Below are positions 56,306-64,000 of a DNA stretch of 64,000 nucleotides, in pieces. The stretch covers positions 1,364,001 through 1,428,000 of the forward strand of contig JAMBOW010000001.1 in assembly GCA_023715865.1 (NCBI GenBank), read 5' to 3'. Under the pieces are notes generated by a model that was not told where the DNA came from, searched no databases, and worked only from the letters and a program-made list of their open reading frames with translations. Origin of the DNA: Neobacillus mesonae (GTDB lineage Bacteria > Bacillota > Bacilli > Paenibacillales > Paenibacillaceae). A program made the translations under genes and the position numbers. Positions within the stretch are counted from its first letter, which is position 1. Every line of letters begins with the position of its first letter.

Positions 56306-58261
56306 TCAAGGAGTTAATGCCGGTGAAGTGCGATGCTTGGTATGCTGCTCAAAGGAATAAGCAAGTTTAATTAACGTAGGTTCACTAAAAGGTCTTCCGA
56401 TAAAATCAAGACCCACCGGCATTTTGTCAGAGGCTCTAAATCCCGCAGGTACTGTTACGGTAGGATAACCAGTAAAGGAGCTGAGTTTAAATCCATCACC
56501 AATCGTCTGCTCCTCTCCAATATTCACAATAGGATTTGCTGAGGTAGGGAATATGAGTGCATCAAGATCATAATCTGCCATCATTTTAAGTACGGCTTCT
56601 TGAGCTAATTTAGTACGATGGAGAACAATATCTTTGTAGGCTTCGTCGTCTAGTGATTCACGATTGTTACGTTCGACCAGCTGTGCTCCGACCGATTCAT
56701 CATACAATCCAGATTCAATAATGGCCGTCAAGTCCTTATAAGGACGCTCTGTTCCCAGTGTCTCTAAATAATCATTGAACTGGAATTTAAACTCCCATCC
56801 GCTGAGACTGGCATAGCTGTTGATCTGTTTGAAATTCGGAATCTCTACATGATCAACAAGCACAGCTCCCTGCTCCTTCATATCCAGCAGTGCTTTATCC
56901 ATCACATCATTAATATCTTGGTCCGATCCAAACACTTCACGTACAATCCCTATTCTAGCTCCGTTCAATCCTGCTGGATCAAGATAATTCAGATAGGACT
57001 CAGGAATTTTACCGATACCTGCAGCTGTTGATACATCATCTGGGTCGTATCCTGCCGTAGCATCAAGTACAGCCGCTGCATCAGCGACGGATCTTGCAAT
57101 CGGCCCTCCCGTATCTTGGGTCAGCGCCAGTGGCATGATACCATCCCGGCTGGACAACCCAATGGTCGGTCGGATCCCTACCAGATTGTTAAAAGAAGAA
57201 GGAACACGGATTGAGCCGCCCGTATCACTACCCATACCCACCGCGGCGAAGCTGGCTGCAATTGATGCTCCTGTCCCTCCACTGGAACCGCCTGGAACCT
57301 TATCTGTGTTATATGGATTAAGAGTCTGTCCCCCTACAGAGCTTACAGTTGTATACCCGAATGCAAACTCATGAAGGTTAGCCTTGGCAAGAATAATTGC
57401 CCCTGCCTCCTTAAGCTTCTCCACTTGGTATGCATCATCCAGTGAAACACTATCTTTCAGTGCCTCCGACCCTCCTGTAGTAGGCATATCAGCCGTGTCA
57501 AAGTTATCCTTCAGAATAACAGGAATTCCATGCAAAGCTCCCCTAGATCCCGTCTTTTTTCGTTCCTCATCAAGCTGTTTGGCAAGGTCATCAGCTTGTT
57601 CATTGATAGCTATAATCGAGTTTAACTTCGGGCCCTCTGTATCGTATTTTTCAATTCGCTCCTGATACAGGTCAACAAGCTCAGCAGAAGTCACCCGCCC
57701 AGATTTCATGGCTGTTTGTAAATCTGTGATGGATGTCTCAACTACACTTACAGGCTGCAAATATTGATAGAGCCTGAGAGCAACGACCGCTGCATCCCCT
57801 TTTGATAAAGGCTTGCCATATCCGTATGTATACTCAGCGATCCCCTTCATTAAACCTGCAGTAGTCACAATGCCAATCGACTGTGCATACTTGCTGCTTA
57901 TAGGAATATCCTGATACATGCTTGTCTCAACATACGGCACATCAATGATTTCATCTAAAACCCAAGCCGCTGTTTCTCTAGTGAAGTCGGTTTGCTCCGG
58001 CAATTTCGTGATGGACAGGTCTGAACCGGCAGCCCTAGCTGCAGAATTCATCAGCTCAACAAATTGTGCAGCTGTAATTCTGTCCATTCGATTTTGCTCA
58101 GTAACTGAACCAGCTTGAGCCCAAGACTGTTCCATAAAAGCGGCTAATTCGGGATAATCCTGAGATGCTCCAAGCACTTTTGAAGGCAGACCTAACACCG
58201 GTAAGAGCAGTGTACATGTTAATAACACATTACAGCTTAAACGAGCTACGCTTTTTCCCAT
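56306..58261 (-). CDS. Secreted amidase-signature protein with N-terminal SLH-like region
   Basis: About 650 residues: a Sec signal (cut near VLGAS), a ~130-residue helical region with paired SLH-like elements (ITAAQFVELMNSAAR, YAQSIGIVTTAGLMKGI), then a full amidase-signature domain from about residue 180. Catalytic Lys is in VILKDN, the cis-Ser in GGSSGGTGAS and the nucleophile Ser in GSDTGGSIRVPSS. Amidases of this family hydrolyse amides; an exported form is unusual and may act on peptides or wall-derived amides. Several in-frame starts exist (58273, 58267, 58261). Confidence 0.88.
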   Translation of the reverse strand: MGKSVARLSCNVLLTCTLLLPVLGLPSKVLGASQDYPELAAFMEQSWAQAGSVTEQNRMDRITAAQFVELMNSAARAAGSDLSITKLPEQTDFTRETAAWVLDEIIDVPYVETSMYQDIPISSKYAQSIGIVTTAGLMKGIAEYTYGYGKPLSKGDAAVVALRLYQYLQPVSVVETSITDLQTAMKSGRVTSAELVDLYQERIEKYDTEGPKLNSIIAINEQADDLAKQLDEERKKTGSRGALHGIPVILKDNFDTADMPTTGGSEALKDSVSLDDAYQVEKLKEAGAIILAKANLHEFAFGYTTVSSVGGQTLNPYNTDKVPGGSSGGTGASIAASFAAVGMGSDTGGSIRVPSSFNNLVGIRPTIGLSSRDGIMPLALTQDTGGPIARSVADAAAVLDATAGYDPDDVSTAAGIGKIPESYLNYLDPAGLNGARIGIVREVFGSDQDINDVMDKALLDMKEQGAVLVDHVEIPNFKQINSYASLSGWEFKFQFNDYLETLGTERPYKDLTAIIESGLYDESVGAQLVERNNRESLDDEAYKDIVLHRTKLAQEAVLKMMADYDLDALIFPTSANPIVNIGEEQTIGDGFKLSSFTGYPTVTVPAGFRASDKMPVGLDFIGRPFSEPTLIKLAYSFEQHTKHRTSPALTP

Positions 58262-58272
58262 ACCCATCCCCA

Positions 58273-58310
58273 CTCTCTATTAATTTATGTTATTAAATCT
58301 AACATAATAG
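58273..58310. promoter_or_regulatory. Long imperfect palindrome over the amidase ribosome site
   Basis: Inner perfect repeat TTATGTTA-N7-TAACATAA (58285-58307) nested in outer arms CTCTCTATTA/TAATAGAGAG. In RNA it would form a hairpin reaching the GAGAG before the amidase start; in DNA it could be an operator. Confidence 0.5.
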
Positions 58311-58452
58311 AGAGCGGTATAGATGTAAATAAGGAAAAAGTAGGGGTTTTTATTTTTATTCATATATAGGAATAAATTATCGTCATCTCAGCAATAATAC
58401 GTTTAATATGTTACTTTTTATAACATTAATCATTAGCCTTGTTTGATTTCAT

Positions 58453-59310
58453 TTACACGATATCTAACGAAACTTTGCCGTTAGGCTTCGGATAAGCCGT
58501 ATCAAGTTCCTTCAAATCTTTTTCCGTTAATTGCACTTCATATGCTGCTGCATTCTGTTTCACATGCTCTTCCTTTGAAGATTTCGGCACCGAAAGCACG
58601 CTTCCGCTTCGAATGCTCCAAGCCAGCATCAATTGAATCGGAGTGACCTCATGCTTGCCTGCGATTCGCTTCACCGTCTCGTTCTCAAGGATTTCCCTTC
58701 TCAAGCTTCCTCCTTGCGCAAGCGGCGAGTAGGCCATAACAGGGATCTGATGCTCCGCAAGCCAAGGCATTAGATCGACTTCAATTCCTCTAGAGCCCAG
58801 ATGATATAATACCTGGTTCATAGCACAATTTGTGCCCTTAGATATGGAAAGAAGCTCCTTCATATCTTCAGTATCCAGGTTAGATACTCCCCATCTTGCT
58901 ATTTTTCCGTCCTCTACAAGCTTCTCCATGCCTTCAACCGTTTCAGAAAGTGGTACTTCTCCTCTCCAATGAAGAAGGTAAAGATCAAGATGGTCTGTTT
59001 TAAGCCTCCGCAAGCTTTGTTCACAACTCGTTATGATACGTTGTCGTCCTGCATTATGCGGATACACTTTTGAAACCAGGAATACCTCTTCCCTTATACC
59101 ATGAATAGCTTCTCCTACAAGCGACTCAGACAAGCCCTCCCCATACATTTCTGCGGTATCAATTACATGCATACCAAGCTCCACTCCAAGTCGAAGAGCA
59201 GCTATTTCATCATTTTTTCTAGAAGGATCATCCCCCATATGCCAGGTTCCTTGACCGATCGCGGGGAGTACAGTACCATCCGGCAGCTTTACGGTATTTC
59301 TTTTAATCAT
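58453..59310 (-). CDS. Aldo/keto reductase
   Basis: 285 residues of the AKR barrel with the catalytic Asp and Tyr in VIDTAEMYGEG, Lys in FLVSKVYP and His in LYLLHWRG, plus the NADPH-binding SVLSVPKSS segment. It reduces aldehydes or ketones using NADPH. AAAGGAG precedes the ATG. Divergent from the radical SAM gene across about 235 bases. Confidence 0.92.
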   Translation of the reverse strand: MIKRNTVKLPDGTVLPAIGQGTWHMGDDPSRKNDEIAALRLGVELGMHVIDTAEMYGEGLSESLVGEAIHGIREEVFLVSKVYPHNAGRQRIITSCEQSLRRLKTDHLDLYLLHWRGEVPLSETVEGMEKLVEDGKIARWGVSNLDTEDMKELLSISKGTNCAMNQVLYHLGSRGIEVDLMPWLAEHQIPVMAYSPLAQGGSLRREILENETVKRIAGKHEVTPIQLMLAWSIRSGSVLSVPKSSKEEHVKQNAAAYEVQLTEKDLKELDTAYPKPNGKVSLDIV

Positions 59311-59546
59311 ATAAATCTCTCCTTTATTTTATGAAAGGTTAAAATCAATTACCCGAAAAAGGCAAACTCTAATAATAATTTAAAGAGAAACCGTGCACAG
59401 TGTTTAAGACGAGGTTCTAGCTTCAAATTTCTACAACCTATATAGGGAATGTACGTTCCTATTAAATTATTTTATACTAAAATAAGTGAAGATATTTACG
59501 AATTGAAATTCGGGATGGAAATTTATTGTACAGAGGTGACACTGGA
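59311..59546. other. Divergent promoter region, AKR / radical SAM
   Basis: AT-rich 235-base gap that should hold both promoters. No convincing regulatory palindrome seen. Confidence 0.4.
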
Positions 59547-60368
59547 ATGAGGAATGTTCAATATTTATATAAAAACCCAAAAACGCTGATGAATAAAGGT
59601 TCAGGATTTCTTTCCGGCTACAGCCACACCTTAAACCCGTATACCGGCTGCACGTTTGGATGCTCCTATTGCTATGTGCGCCGGATGCCCGTATCGTTGT
59701 TTCGTGGTTCTGAATGGGGGACATGGGTTGATATTAAACAAGAAGCCTCTGCTATATTTCTCAAGGAACTGACTAAAGCACAATCCAAAGGTCCCGTCAC
59801 TATCTTTATGTCGTCCAGTACAGATCCTTACCAGCCCATTGAATATAAGGAGCAGGTGACACGTTCCTTGCTTGAAGCCATGTGTATCAACCCACCCGAC
59901 TTCTTGTTATTGCAAACGAGAAGTCCGCTCGTAACCCGTGATATAGATCTATTAAAGTCACTAGGAAACAAAGTTCGTGTCAGTATCACGATCGAAACGG
60001 ATCTTGATGAGATAAGGAAGCACTTCTCTCCTTCGGCTCCGCCCATTGCCGCACGCTTGAGAGCTCTCTCGGAGCTGAGCGAAGCCGGTATCCCTAATCA
60101 GACTGCAATAGCCCCGGTACTGCCCAGCAGTCCTGCTTTCCCTGAAATTTTGCAAAAAATCACAGACCGTGTGACGATTGATGATTATTTTATGGGCGAT
60201 GGCAGCAGCGGCAAAAGAACAAACCAGCTCGGAATTAAATCTTTATATGATAAGATTGAAGAGAAGCAATGGTATGATCCGTCTGCCTATCAGGTTATTG
60301 TCGAGCGAATGAAGACGGTCTTTCCGGAAGAAAGTATCTATATCAGTCAAAAAGGGTTTGAGCCCTAA
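59547..60368 (+). CDS. SPL-like radical SAM protein
   Basis: About 273 residues with the radical SAM cluster motif CTFGCSYC (CxxxCxxC) and barrel motifs such as TIFMSSSTDPYQP. It resembles the Rv2578c/SplB-related subfamily rather than true spore photoproduct lyase, which is longer and carries a distal conserved cysteine. It should use a [4Fe-4S] cluster and SAM to make a deoxyadenosyl radical; the substrate is unknown. GAGGTGA precedes ATG 59547. Confidence 0.87.
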   Translation: MRNVQYLYKNPKTLMNKGSGFLSGYSHTLNPYTGCTFGCSYCYVRRMPVSLFRGSEWGTWVDIKQEASAIFLKELTKAQSKGPVTIFMSSSTDPYQPIEYKEQVTRSLLEAMCINPPDFLLLQTRSPLVTRDIDLLKSLGNKVRVSITIETDLDEIRKHFSPSAPPIAARLRALSELSEAGIPNQTAIAPVLPSSPAFPEILQKITDRVTIDDYFMGDGSSGKRTNQLGIKSLYDKIEEKQWYDPSAYQVIVERMKTVFPEESIYISQKGFEP

Positions 60369-60376
60369 AATATAAA

Positions 60377-60416
60377 AAGAGGTCCAGTTACTGCAATTGC
60401 AGAATTGGACCTCTTT
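60377..60416. terminator. Terminator between radical SAM and SulP genes
   Basis: AAAGAGGTCCA-type stem pairing with TGGACCTCTTT between converging genes. Confidence 0.85.
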
Positions 60417-60536
60417 GGCTTCGCTGCCTTCATAAGAAGAGAAGCTGCTTTACTGTCTCATCAGTGCAGAGAGTGAAAAATGGGAGTGTGCGAATTTCAT
60501 CTCTGCCTGAAGTACTAAAGTTATATTTGGTTTATA

Positions 60537-62003
60537 TCAATGAGTGTTCAATTTTCCTTTTGTATCAGGGAAAACAGCCAGCTTATTGACCATGCGCTGA
60601 CTTGTTTCATTAAGCCCGGTCAGTCTAACTTCATTATTGTTCTCCCGATACTTAAGAATCACTTTATCAATTGCACCTACGGCCGAATCATCCCATACAT
60701 GTGAATTTGAAAAGTCGATCACAATCTTGCGATCCTTAACAGAAAGATCAAATGATTTTTCAAAACTTGTCGTTGAGGCAAAAAACAGCTGACCCTTCAC
60801 CTTGAACAACTGCTCAAGGCCGTTATCCTTTTCCTTTATCACTTCCAGCTTAGAGATCTTGGCAACGAAGAAAACAGCGCTTAATATGACACCTGCAATA
60901 ACACCTTTAGATAAGTCATGCGTAGCTACAACAATAACGACGGTTACCAGCATCACTAATGCGTCAGAACGAGGTGCTTTTTTCAAATACGTTAAGGAGG
61001 ACCAGTCAAAGGTTCCAATTGAAACCATAACCATTATACCTGCCAGAACCGGCATAGGCATCAGAACGACGAGATCCCCAAGAACGAGTAAAAGGAACAT
61101 CAGGAATAATCCTGCTACAAGGGTAGACAACCTGCTGCGTCCTCCCGCTTTAACATTAATCATGGATTGGCCAATCATCGCGCAGCCCGCCATACCTCCA
61201 AACCACCCATTGATGAAGTTGGCTATACCTTGACCTCTCGCTTCGCGATTCTTGTCACTTTGTGTATCTGTCATATCATCTAAGATTGAAGAGGTAAGCA
61301 GGGATTCCAGCAAACCCACAATTGCGAGCGCAAAAGAATATGGTAATATAATCTGTAGTGTTTCTAATGAGAAGGGTACATCTGGAAATAAAAATGCCGG
61401 CAAGGTTTGTGTTATGTTGCCCATATCTCCAACCGTCTGCAAATTGAAGCCTGTAAAAACGGATACGATGGTTAACAATATGATAGCGATAAGCGGCGCA
61501 GGGATTGCTTTAAAGAACCGCGGGACTACATACACAATGAGCAGTGTTACACCTAGGAATAGGTAGGTTGCTCCGCTAATTCCCCAAAAGTACGGTACTT
61601 GTGCCATGAAAATAAGGATTGCGAGTGAATTAACAAAGCCGATCATAACAGCTCGCGGAATAAATTTCATCAGTTTCGCTACTTTAAATACACCTAACAG
61701 AAATTGAATAACACCTGTCAGAATGGTTGCTGCAAGCATATACTGCAGTCCATGCTCTCTTACCAGGGGAGCAAGAACCAGCGCCATGGCGCCAGTGGCT
61801 GCGGAAATCATGGCTGGCCTTCCTCCGGCAAATGCAATAATAACTGCAATGCAGACGGAGGCATGTAGACCCACCATTGGATCAACGCCAGCAATCAGCG
61901 AGAAAGCGATGGCTTCCGGAATAAGGGCCAGGGCAACAAGTATACCCGACAAGATGTCCGCCCTTATATTAAAAAACCATGTTCTCTTCATTTTCTCTAA
62001 CAC
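60537..62003 (-). CDS. SulP family inorganic anion transporter with STAS domain
   Basis: 488 residues: 10-12 membrane helices with SulP motifs (ALALIPEAIAFSLIAGVDP, GMAGCAMIGQSMIN), then a C-terminal STAS domain (about 395-480) with IVIDFSNSHVWDDSAVGAID. SulP proteins carry sulfate, bicarbonate or other anions. The GTG start at 62003 follows GAGGTG at longer than usual spacing. Divergent from a degenerate serine recombinase that may regulate it. Confidence 0.9.
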   Translation of the reverse strand: MLEKMKRTWFFNIRADILSGILVALALIPEAIAFSLIAGVDPMVGLHASVCIAVIIAFAGGRPAMISAATGAMALVLAPLVREHGLQYMLAATILTGVIQFLLGVFKVAKLMKFIPRAVMIGFVNSLAILIFMAQVPYFWGISGATYLFLGVTLLIVYVVPRFFKAIPAPLIAIILLTIVSVFTGFNLQTVGDMGNITQTLPAFLFPDVPFSLETLQIILPYSFALAIVGLLESLLTSSILDDMTDTQSDKNREARGQGIANFINGWFGGMAGCAMIGQSMINVKAGGRSRLSTLVAGLFLMFLLLVLGDLVVLMPMPVLAGIMVMVSIGTFDWSSLTYLKKAPRSDALVMLVTVVIVVATHDLSKGVIAGVILSAVFFVAKISKLEVIKEKDNGLEQLFKVKGQLFFASTTSFEKSFDLSVKDRKIVIDFSNSHVWDDSAVGAIDKVILKYRENNNEVRLTGLNETSQRMVNKLAVFPDTKGKLNTH

Positions 62004-62080
62004 TCGTTTTCCACACCTCTTTTTTAAAAATATTTAAATTGCCTGACTTTTAAGTCTCATAAAAGTCAAGCCATATCATG

Positions 62081-62134
62081 TCGTTAGCTTATCAATACCT
62101 TCGTTAGTTTATCATGGACTGTTCCAAAATGGAA
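62081..62134. promoter_or_regulatory. Direct repeats and palindrome between SulP and recombinase-like genes
   Basis: TCGTTAGCTTATCA (62081-62094) and TCGTTAGTTTATCA (62101-62114) repeat with a 20-base period, about two helical turns. They are followed by the palindrome GTTCC-AAAAT-GGAAC (62120-62134). Looks like a cluster of protein-binding sites. Confidence 0.6.
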
Positions 62135-62174
62135 CCTTTTTGAGACTAGTGATTGTCCAAGGAGAATTATTTTA

Positions 62175-62723
62175 ATGTTGATTGGATATATGAGACCTTA
62201 TGAAGATGATTTACAATGTGAACAGCAGCAAGCTGTGCTGTCTGAGTTTTCGTGCGACCGTATGGTGGCAGAAGAGCATGCTTCCGCAAAAAAGAGAGTA
62301 GAATTATTCGAAATCATTGAAAAGCTTCAAGCCGGCGACGGCATCGTGGTCGCCAAGCTGTTTGCTCTAGCCGATTCAACGCGGCATCTGGCTGAACTGC
62401 TTGAAGAGCTGACTAAGAAAAATTGCTTTCTAATTTCAGCAAGTGAAGGCATTAATACAAGTGACAAGGCAGGGTATCCTTTTCCGGATATCGTTCAACA
62501 CCTGCTCAGCTTTCAAAGCGACGTGATCAGTGAAAAAACGAAAAAAGGGCTTTATGAAGCAAAGCAAAAAGGCATGCGTCCCGGACGTCCGCGGAAGCCG
62601 GATGAGAATGTCAAGAAGGCAATTGTGATGTATCAAAGCAATGAGTACACTCTGTCGCAGATCAAAGAAGAAACTGGGATCAGCAAATCCACCCTTTATC
62701 GATATCTTGATTCAGAGAATTAA
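62175..62723 (+). CDS. Serine recombinase-like protein lacking catalytic residues
   Basis: 182 residues with the overall plan of a small resolvase/invertase: N-terminal resolvase fold (MLIGYMRPYEDD), the long E-helix (VISEKTKKGLYEAKQKGM), the GRPRKP linker and a Hin-type helix-turn-helix (YTLSQIKEETGISKSTLYRYL). The nucleophile serine of the usual YxRVST motif is a tyrosine (RPY), and the DRLxR arginine motif reads KLFALADS, so strand cleavage is not expected. Probably a DNA-binding regulator. AAGGAG precedes the ATG. Confidence 0.85.
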   Translation: MLIGYMRPYEDDLQCEQQQAVLSEFSCDRMVAEEHASAKKRVELFEIIEKLQAGDGIVVAKLFALADSTRHLAELLEELTKKNCFLISASEGINTSDKAGYPFPDIVQHLLSFQSDVISEKTKKGLYEAKQKGMRPGRPRKPDENVKKAIVMYQSNEYTLSQIKEETGISKSTLYRYLDSEN

Positions 62724-62740
62724 AAAACACATAACGCCAA

Positions 62741-62785
62741 AAAGCAGACCGGATTTGAAAAATTCATTTCCAGTCTGCTTTCTTT
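62741..62785. terminator. Terminator between recombinase-like and YqjF-like genes
   Basis: AAAGCAGAC/GTCTGCTTT stem with inner GGA/TTCC pairing and T-rich 3' flank. Confidence 0.82.
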
Positions 62786-62804
62786 ATAGTTAAGACTAAT
62801 TGAA

Positions 62805-63572
62805 CTAATCGTGATCTACACTTTTTATCGGCCATATGAGAACTTCAAGCTGTTTAGTATAAGTGAGCAGTGAAGGCGGCATCATAGCATCCACTGCAAT
62901 GCCAGTCAAAGACAAGAGCGTATTCTGCTGCATCTGCAGTTCAGCTTCCTGAAGCGGCCATGGCGGATGATGAATATCCCCCGAGTATATCGTACTTTTT
63001 GCATCACTCGTGTAGAGACAGTACCGCTCTGTCAGCCAATAGAGCAATGTACCTTTTTCCGCATTGAACACCTCATTATCTTTTGGAGCGTATTTTCCCT
63101 CAAATATCGCATTCCCCTCAACCGCAGTCTTCCTACTGCTCAAATAATGAAACCTTCCGCTGTGCGAAGATATATCCATATGAGCAGTATTATAAGGCAG
63201 ATGACCGACCAAGCGTGCTGCTGTAACAGCAATCGGATTAGAGGCTTCAAGGGTAAAAAAGAAAACCCCTGGCTTTCCGTTCTTTATGACATAAGTTCGG
63301 ACATTAAGCTCCAGCATCCGACTTACTCCGGGAATAGCCGGCACACCTCTGATTTGAATCGGATCCATCCTAAACGGACTGATGGTCACCCAGGCCTTTC
63401 CATCCCTAGTATCCAGATCTAACCCTAAGGGAATGCTGGGTTCTAATTCTTCTGGTGATAGAGGCCAGTGCACAAACAGCAAGTCCTTCCACACCTGCTT
63501 CATCACCCAAAATCCTTTCGGAAGCGGAAATGGCCTGTGCTCTGTAACCTCTAATATCTCTTTATTGTTCAT
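62805..63572 (-). CDS. YqjF-like protein (DUF2071)
   Basis: 255 residues matching the DUF2071/YqjF family (HWPLSPEELEPSIPLGL, WVTISPFRMDPIQIRGVPAIPG, LNVRTYV), which has an acetoacetate decarboxylase-like beta fold but unknown function. AAGGA precedes the ATG. Followed on the same strand by no other gene before the convergent terminator. Confidence 0.85.
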   Translation of the reverse strand: MNNKEILEVTEHRPFPLPKGFWVMKQVWKDLLFVHWPLSPEELEPSIPLGLDLDTRDGKAWVTISPFRMDPIQIRGVPAIPGVSRMLELNVRTYVIKNGKPGVFFFTLEASNPIAVTAARLVGHLPYNTAHMDISSHSGRFHYLSSRKTAVEGNAIFEGKYAPKDNEVFNAEKGTLLYWLTERYCLYTSDAKSTIYSGDIHHPPWPLQEAELQMQQNTLLSLTGIAVDAMMPPSLLTYTKQLEVLIWPIKSVDHD

Positions 63573-63596
63573 AGAAACTTTTCCTTATCAGAGGTG

Positions 63597-64000
63597 TTAC
63601 GCATCTGGCTGCTCCAGCTCCAAGGTTTCAGTCCAGGTTTTGCCTCCATCGGTTGTTCGATAAATGGCAGGATGCAATAAGCTGGAATCCGCCATCCATC
63701 CGTCTTTTACATTAGTGAACGAAATGATGCTCTCATACCCCATTATGAATGGCTGATTTGTCCATGTAGCCCCTCCATCCGTGGAGCGTCCTACCCCGAT
63801 CTTCTCACCAGCTGGCGAAAATCCAGCTAGATAAGCGGCACCTTTCACAAGTGCTAAATTTCCAGGGTGTCCCGCAGGAGATGCTGGACCGATATCCAAA
63901 TATCCATCAGACTCACCTGGTGCCTCTCCACCTCCTGCCGTATCCTGACTGATTACTTTTCTAAAGCTGCTGCCAAAGTTATCAGATGCATACAGCGCAT
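63597..64000 (-). CDS. BNR/sialidase-type repeat protein, C-terminal part only
   Basis: The frame is open to the right window edge, so the N-terminus is missing. About 134 residues are visible with three Asp-box/BNR-like turns (ASDNFGSSF, STDGGATW, TTDGGKTW), typical of beta-propeller YCF48-like or exo-sialidase-like proteins, often secreted in Paenibacillus. Function cannot be assigned from this part. It ends 24 bases before the YqjF-like start, so the two may be one transcript. Confidence 0.8.
   Translation of the reverse strand, partial: ALYASDNFGSSFRKVISQDTAGGGEAPGESDGYLDIGPASPAGHPGNLALVKGAAYLAGFSPAGEKIGVGRSTDGGATWTNQPFIMGYESIISFTNVKDGWMADSSLLHPAIYRTTDGGKTWTETLELEQPDA

Noticed and set aside
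62175..62723. Active site-specific resolvase or remnant of a transposon
   Set aside because: Catalytic Ser and Arg residues are missing, and there are no terminal inverted repeats, res-like site or transposase nearby.

Overview
The window reads as chromosome of a spore-forming, low-to-mid-GC Firmicute, most probably Paenibacillus. Evidence: strong AGGAGG-type ribosome sites, frequent GTG/TTG starts, a GerA-type germinant receptor operon, a YjcZ-type sporulation peptide, a SPL-like radical SAM protein, a leucine T-box, and an abundance of family-5 peptide-type ABC transporters. There are no rRNA or tRNA genes, no insertion sequences and no CRISPR array. The genus is an inference from gene content.

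Layout. 1-8.2 kb: an SDR oxidoreductase, a MarR/FUSC efflux pair and a CheR plus three-receiver hybrid histidine kinase pair. 8.4-14.1 kb: a complete dipeptide-type ABC importer operon with a possible cre site and a hairpin after the binding-protein gene. 14.3-21.9 kb: Nudix, TIM-barrel, CBS, a second DnaN-like clamp, a threonine aldolase-like enzyme, YjcZ, YetF-like, GNAT and LysR proteins. 21.9-30.3 kb: a secreted stalk/PKD protein, a carboxylesterase, an FtsW/RodA relative, a 56-codon relic of a GH10 xylanase, and leuA under a T-box. 30.3-38.3 kb: phosphatase, MATE pump, AraC regulator, lipoprotein and a gerB-A-C operon.

38.4-52.2 kb is the most interesting part. A ureohydrolase gene heads a seven-gene operon with a second complete ABC importer and an MFS transporter. 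An ANTAR-domain protein, from a family that controls transcription terminators by binding RNA hairpins, is transcribed divergently from it. A second ureohydrolase lies 5.6 kb away. Both ureohydrolase genes have a near-consensus sigma-A promoter, a short leader with related sequence, and a strong intrinsic terminator before the start codon. In both leaders a small six-base-loop hairpin overlaps the terminator stem. The simplest reading is a two-operon attenuation regulon for uptake and hydrolysis of a guanidino compound, controlled by the ANTAR protein. Between the two lie two adjacent genes for secreted repeat proteins, one with about 9.5 copies of a 45-residue repeat.

52.2-64 kb: an ANT(4')-like nucleotidyltransferase, catalase, a Gfo/Idh/MocA oxidoreductase, a secreted amidase, an aldo/keto reductase, a SPL-like radical SAM protein, and a SulP transporter divergent from a serine-recombinase-like protein that has lost its catalytic residues. 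A YqjF-like protein and a truncated BNR/sialidase-type repeat protein end the window.
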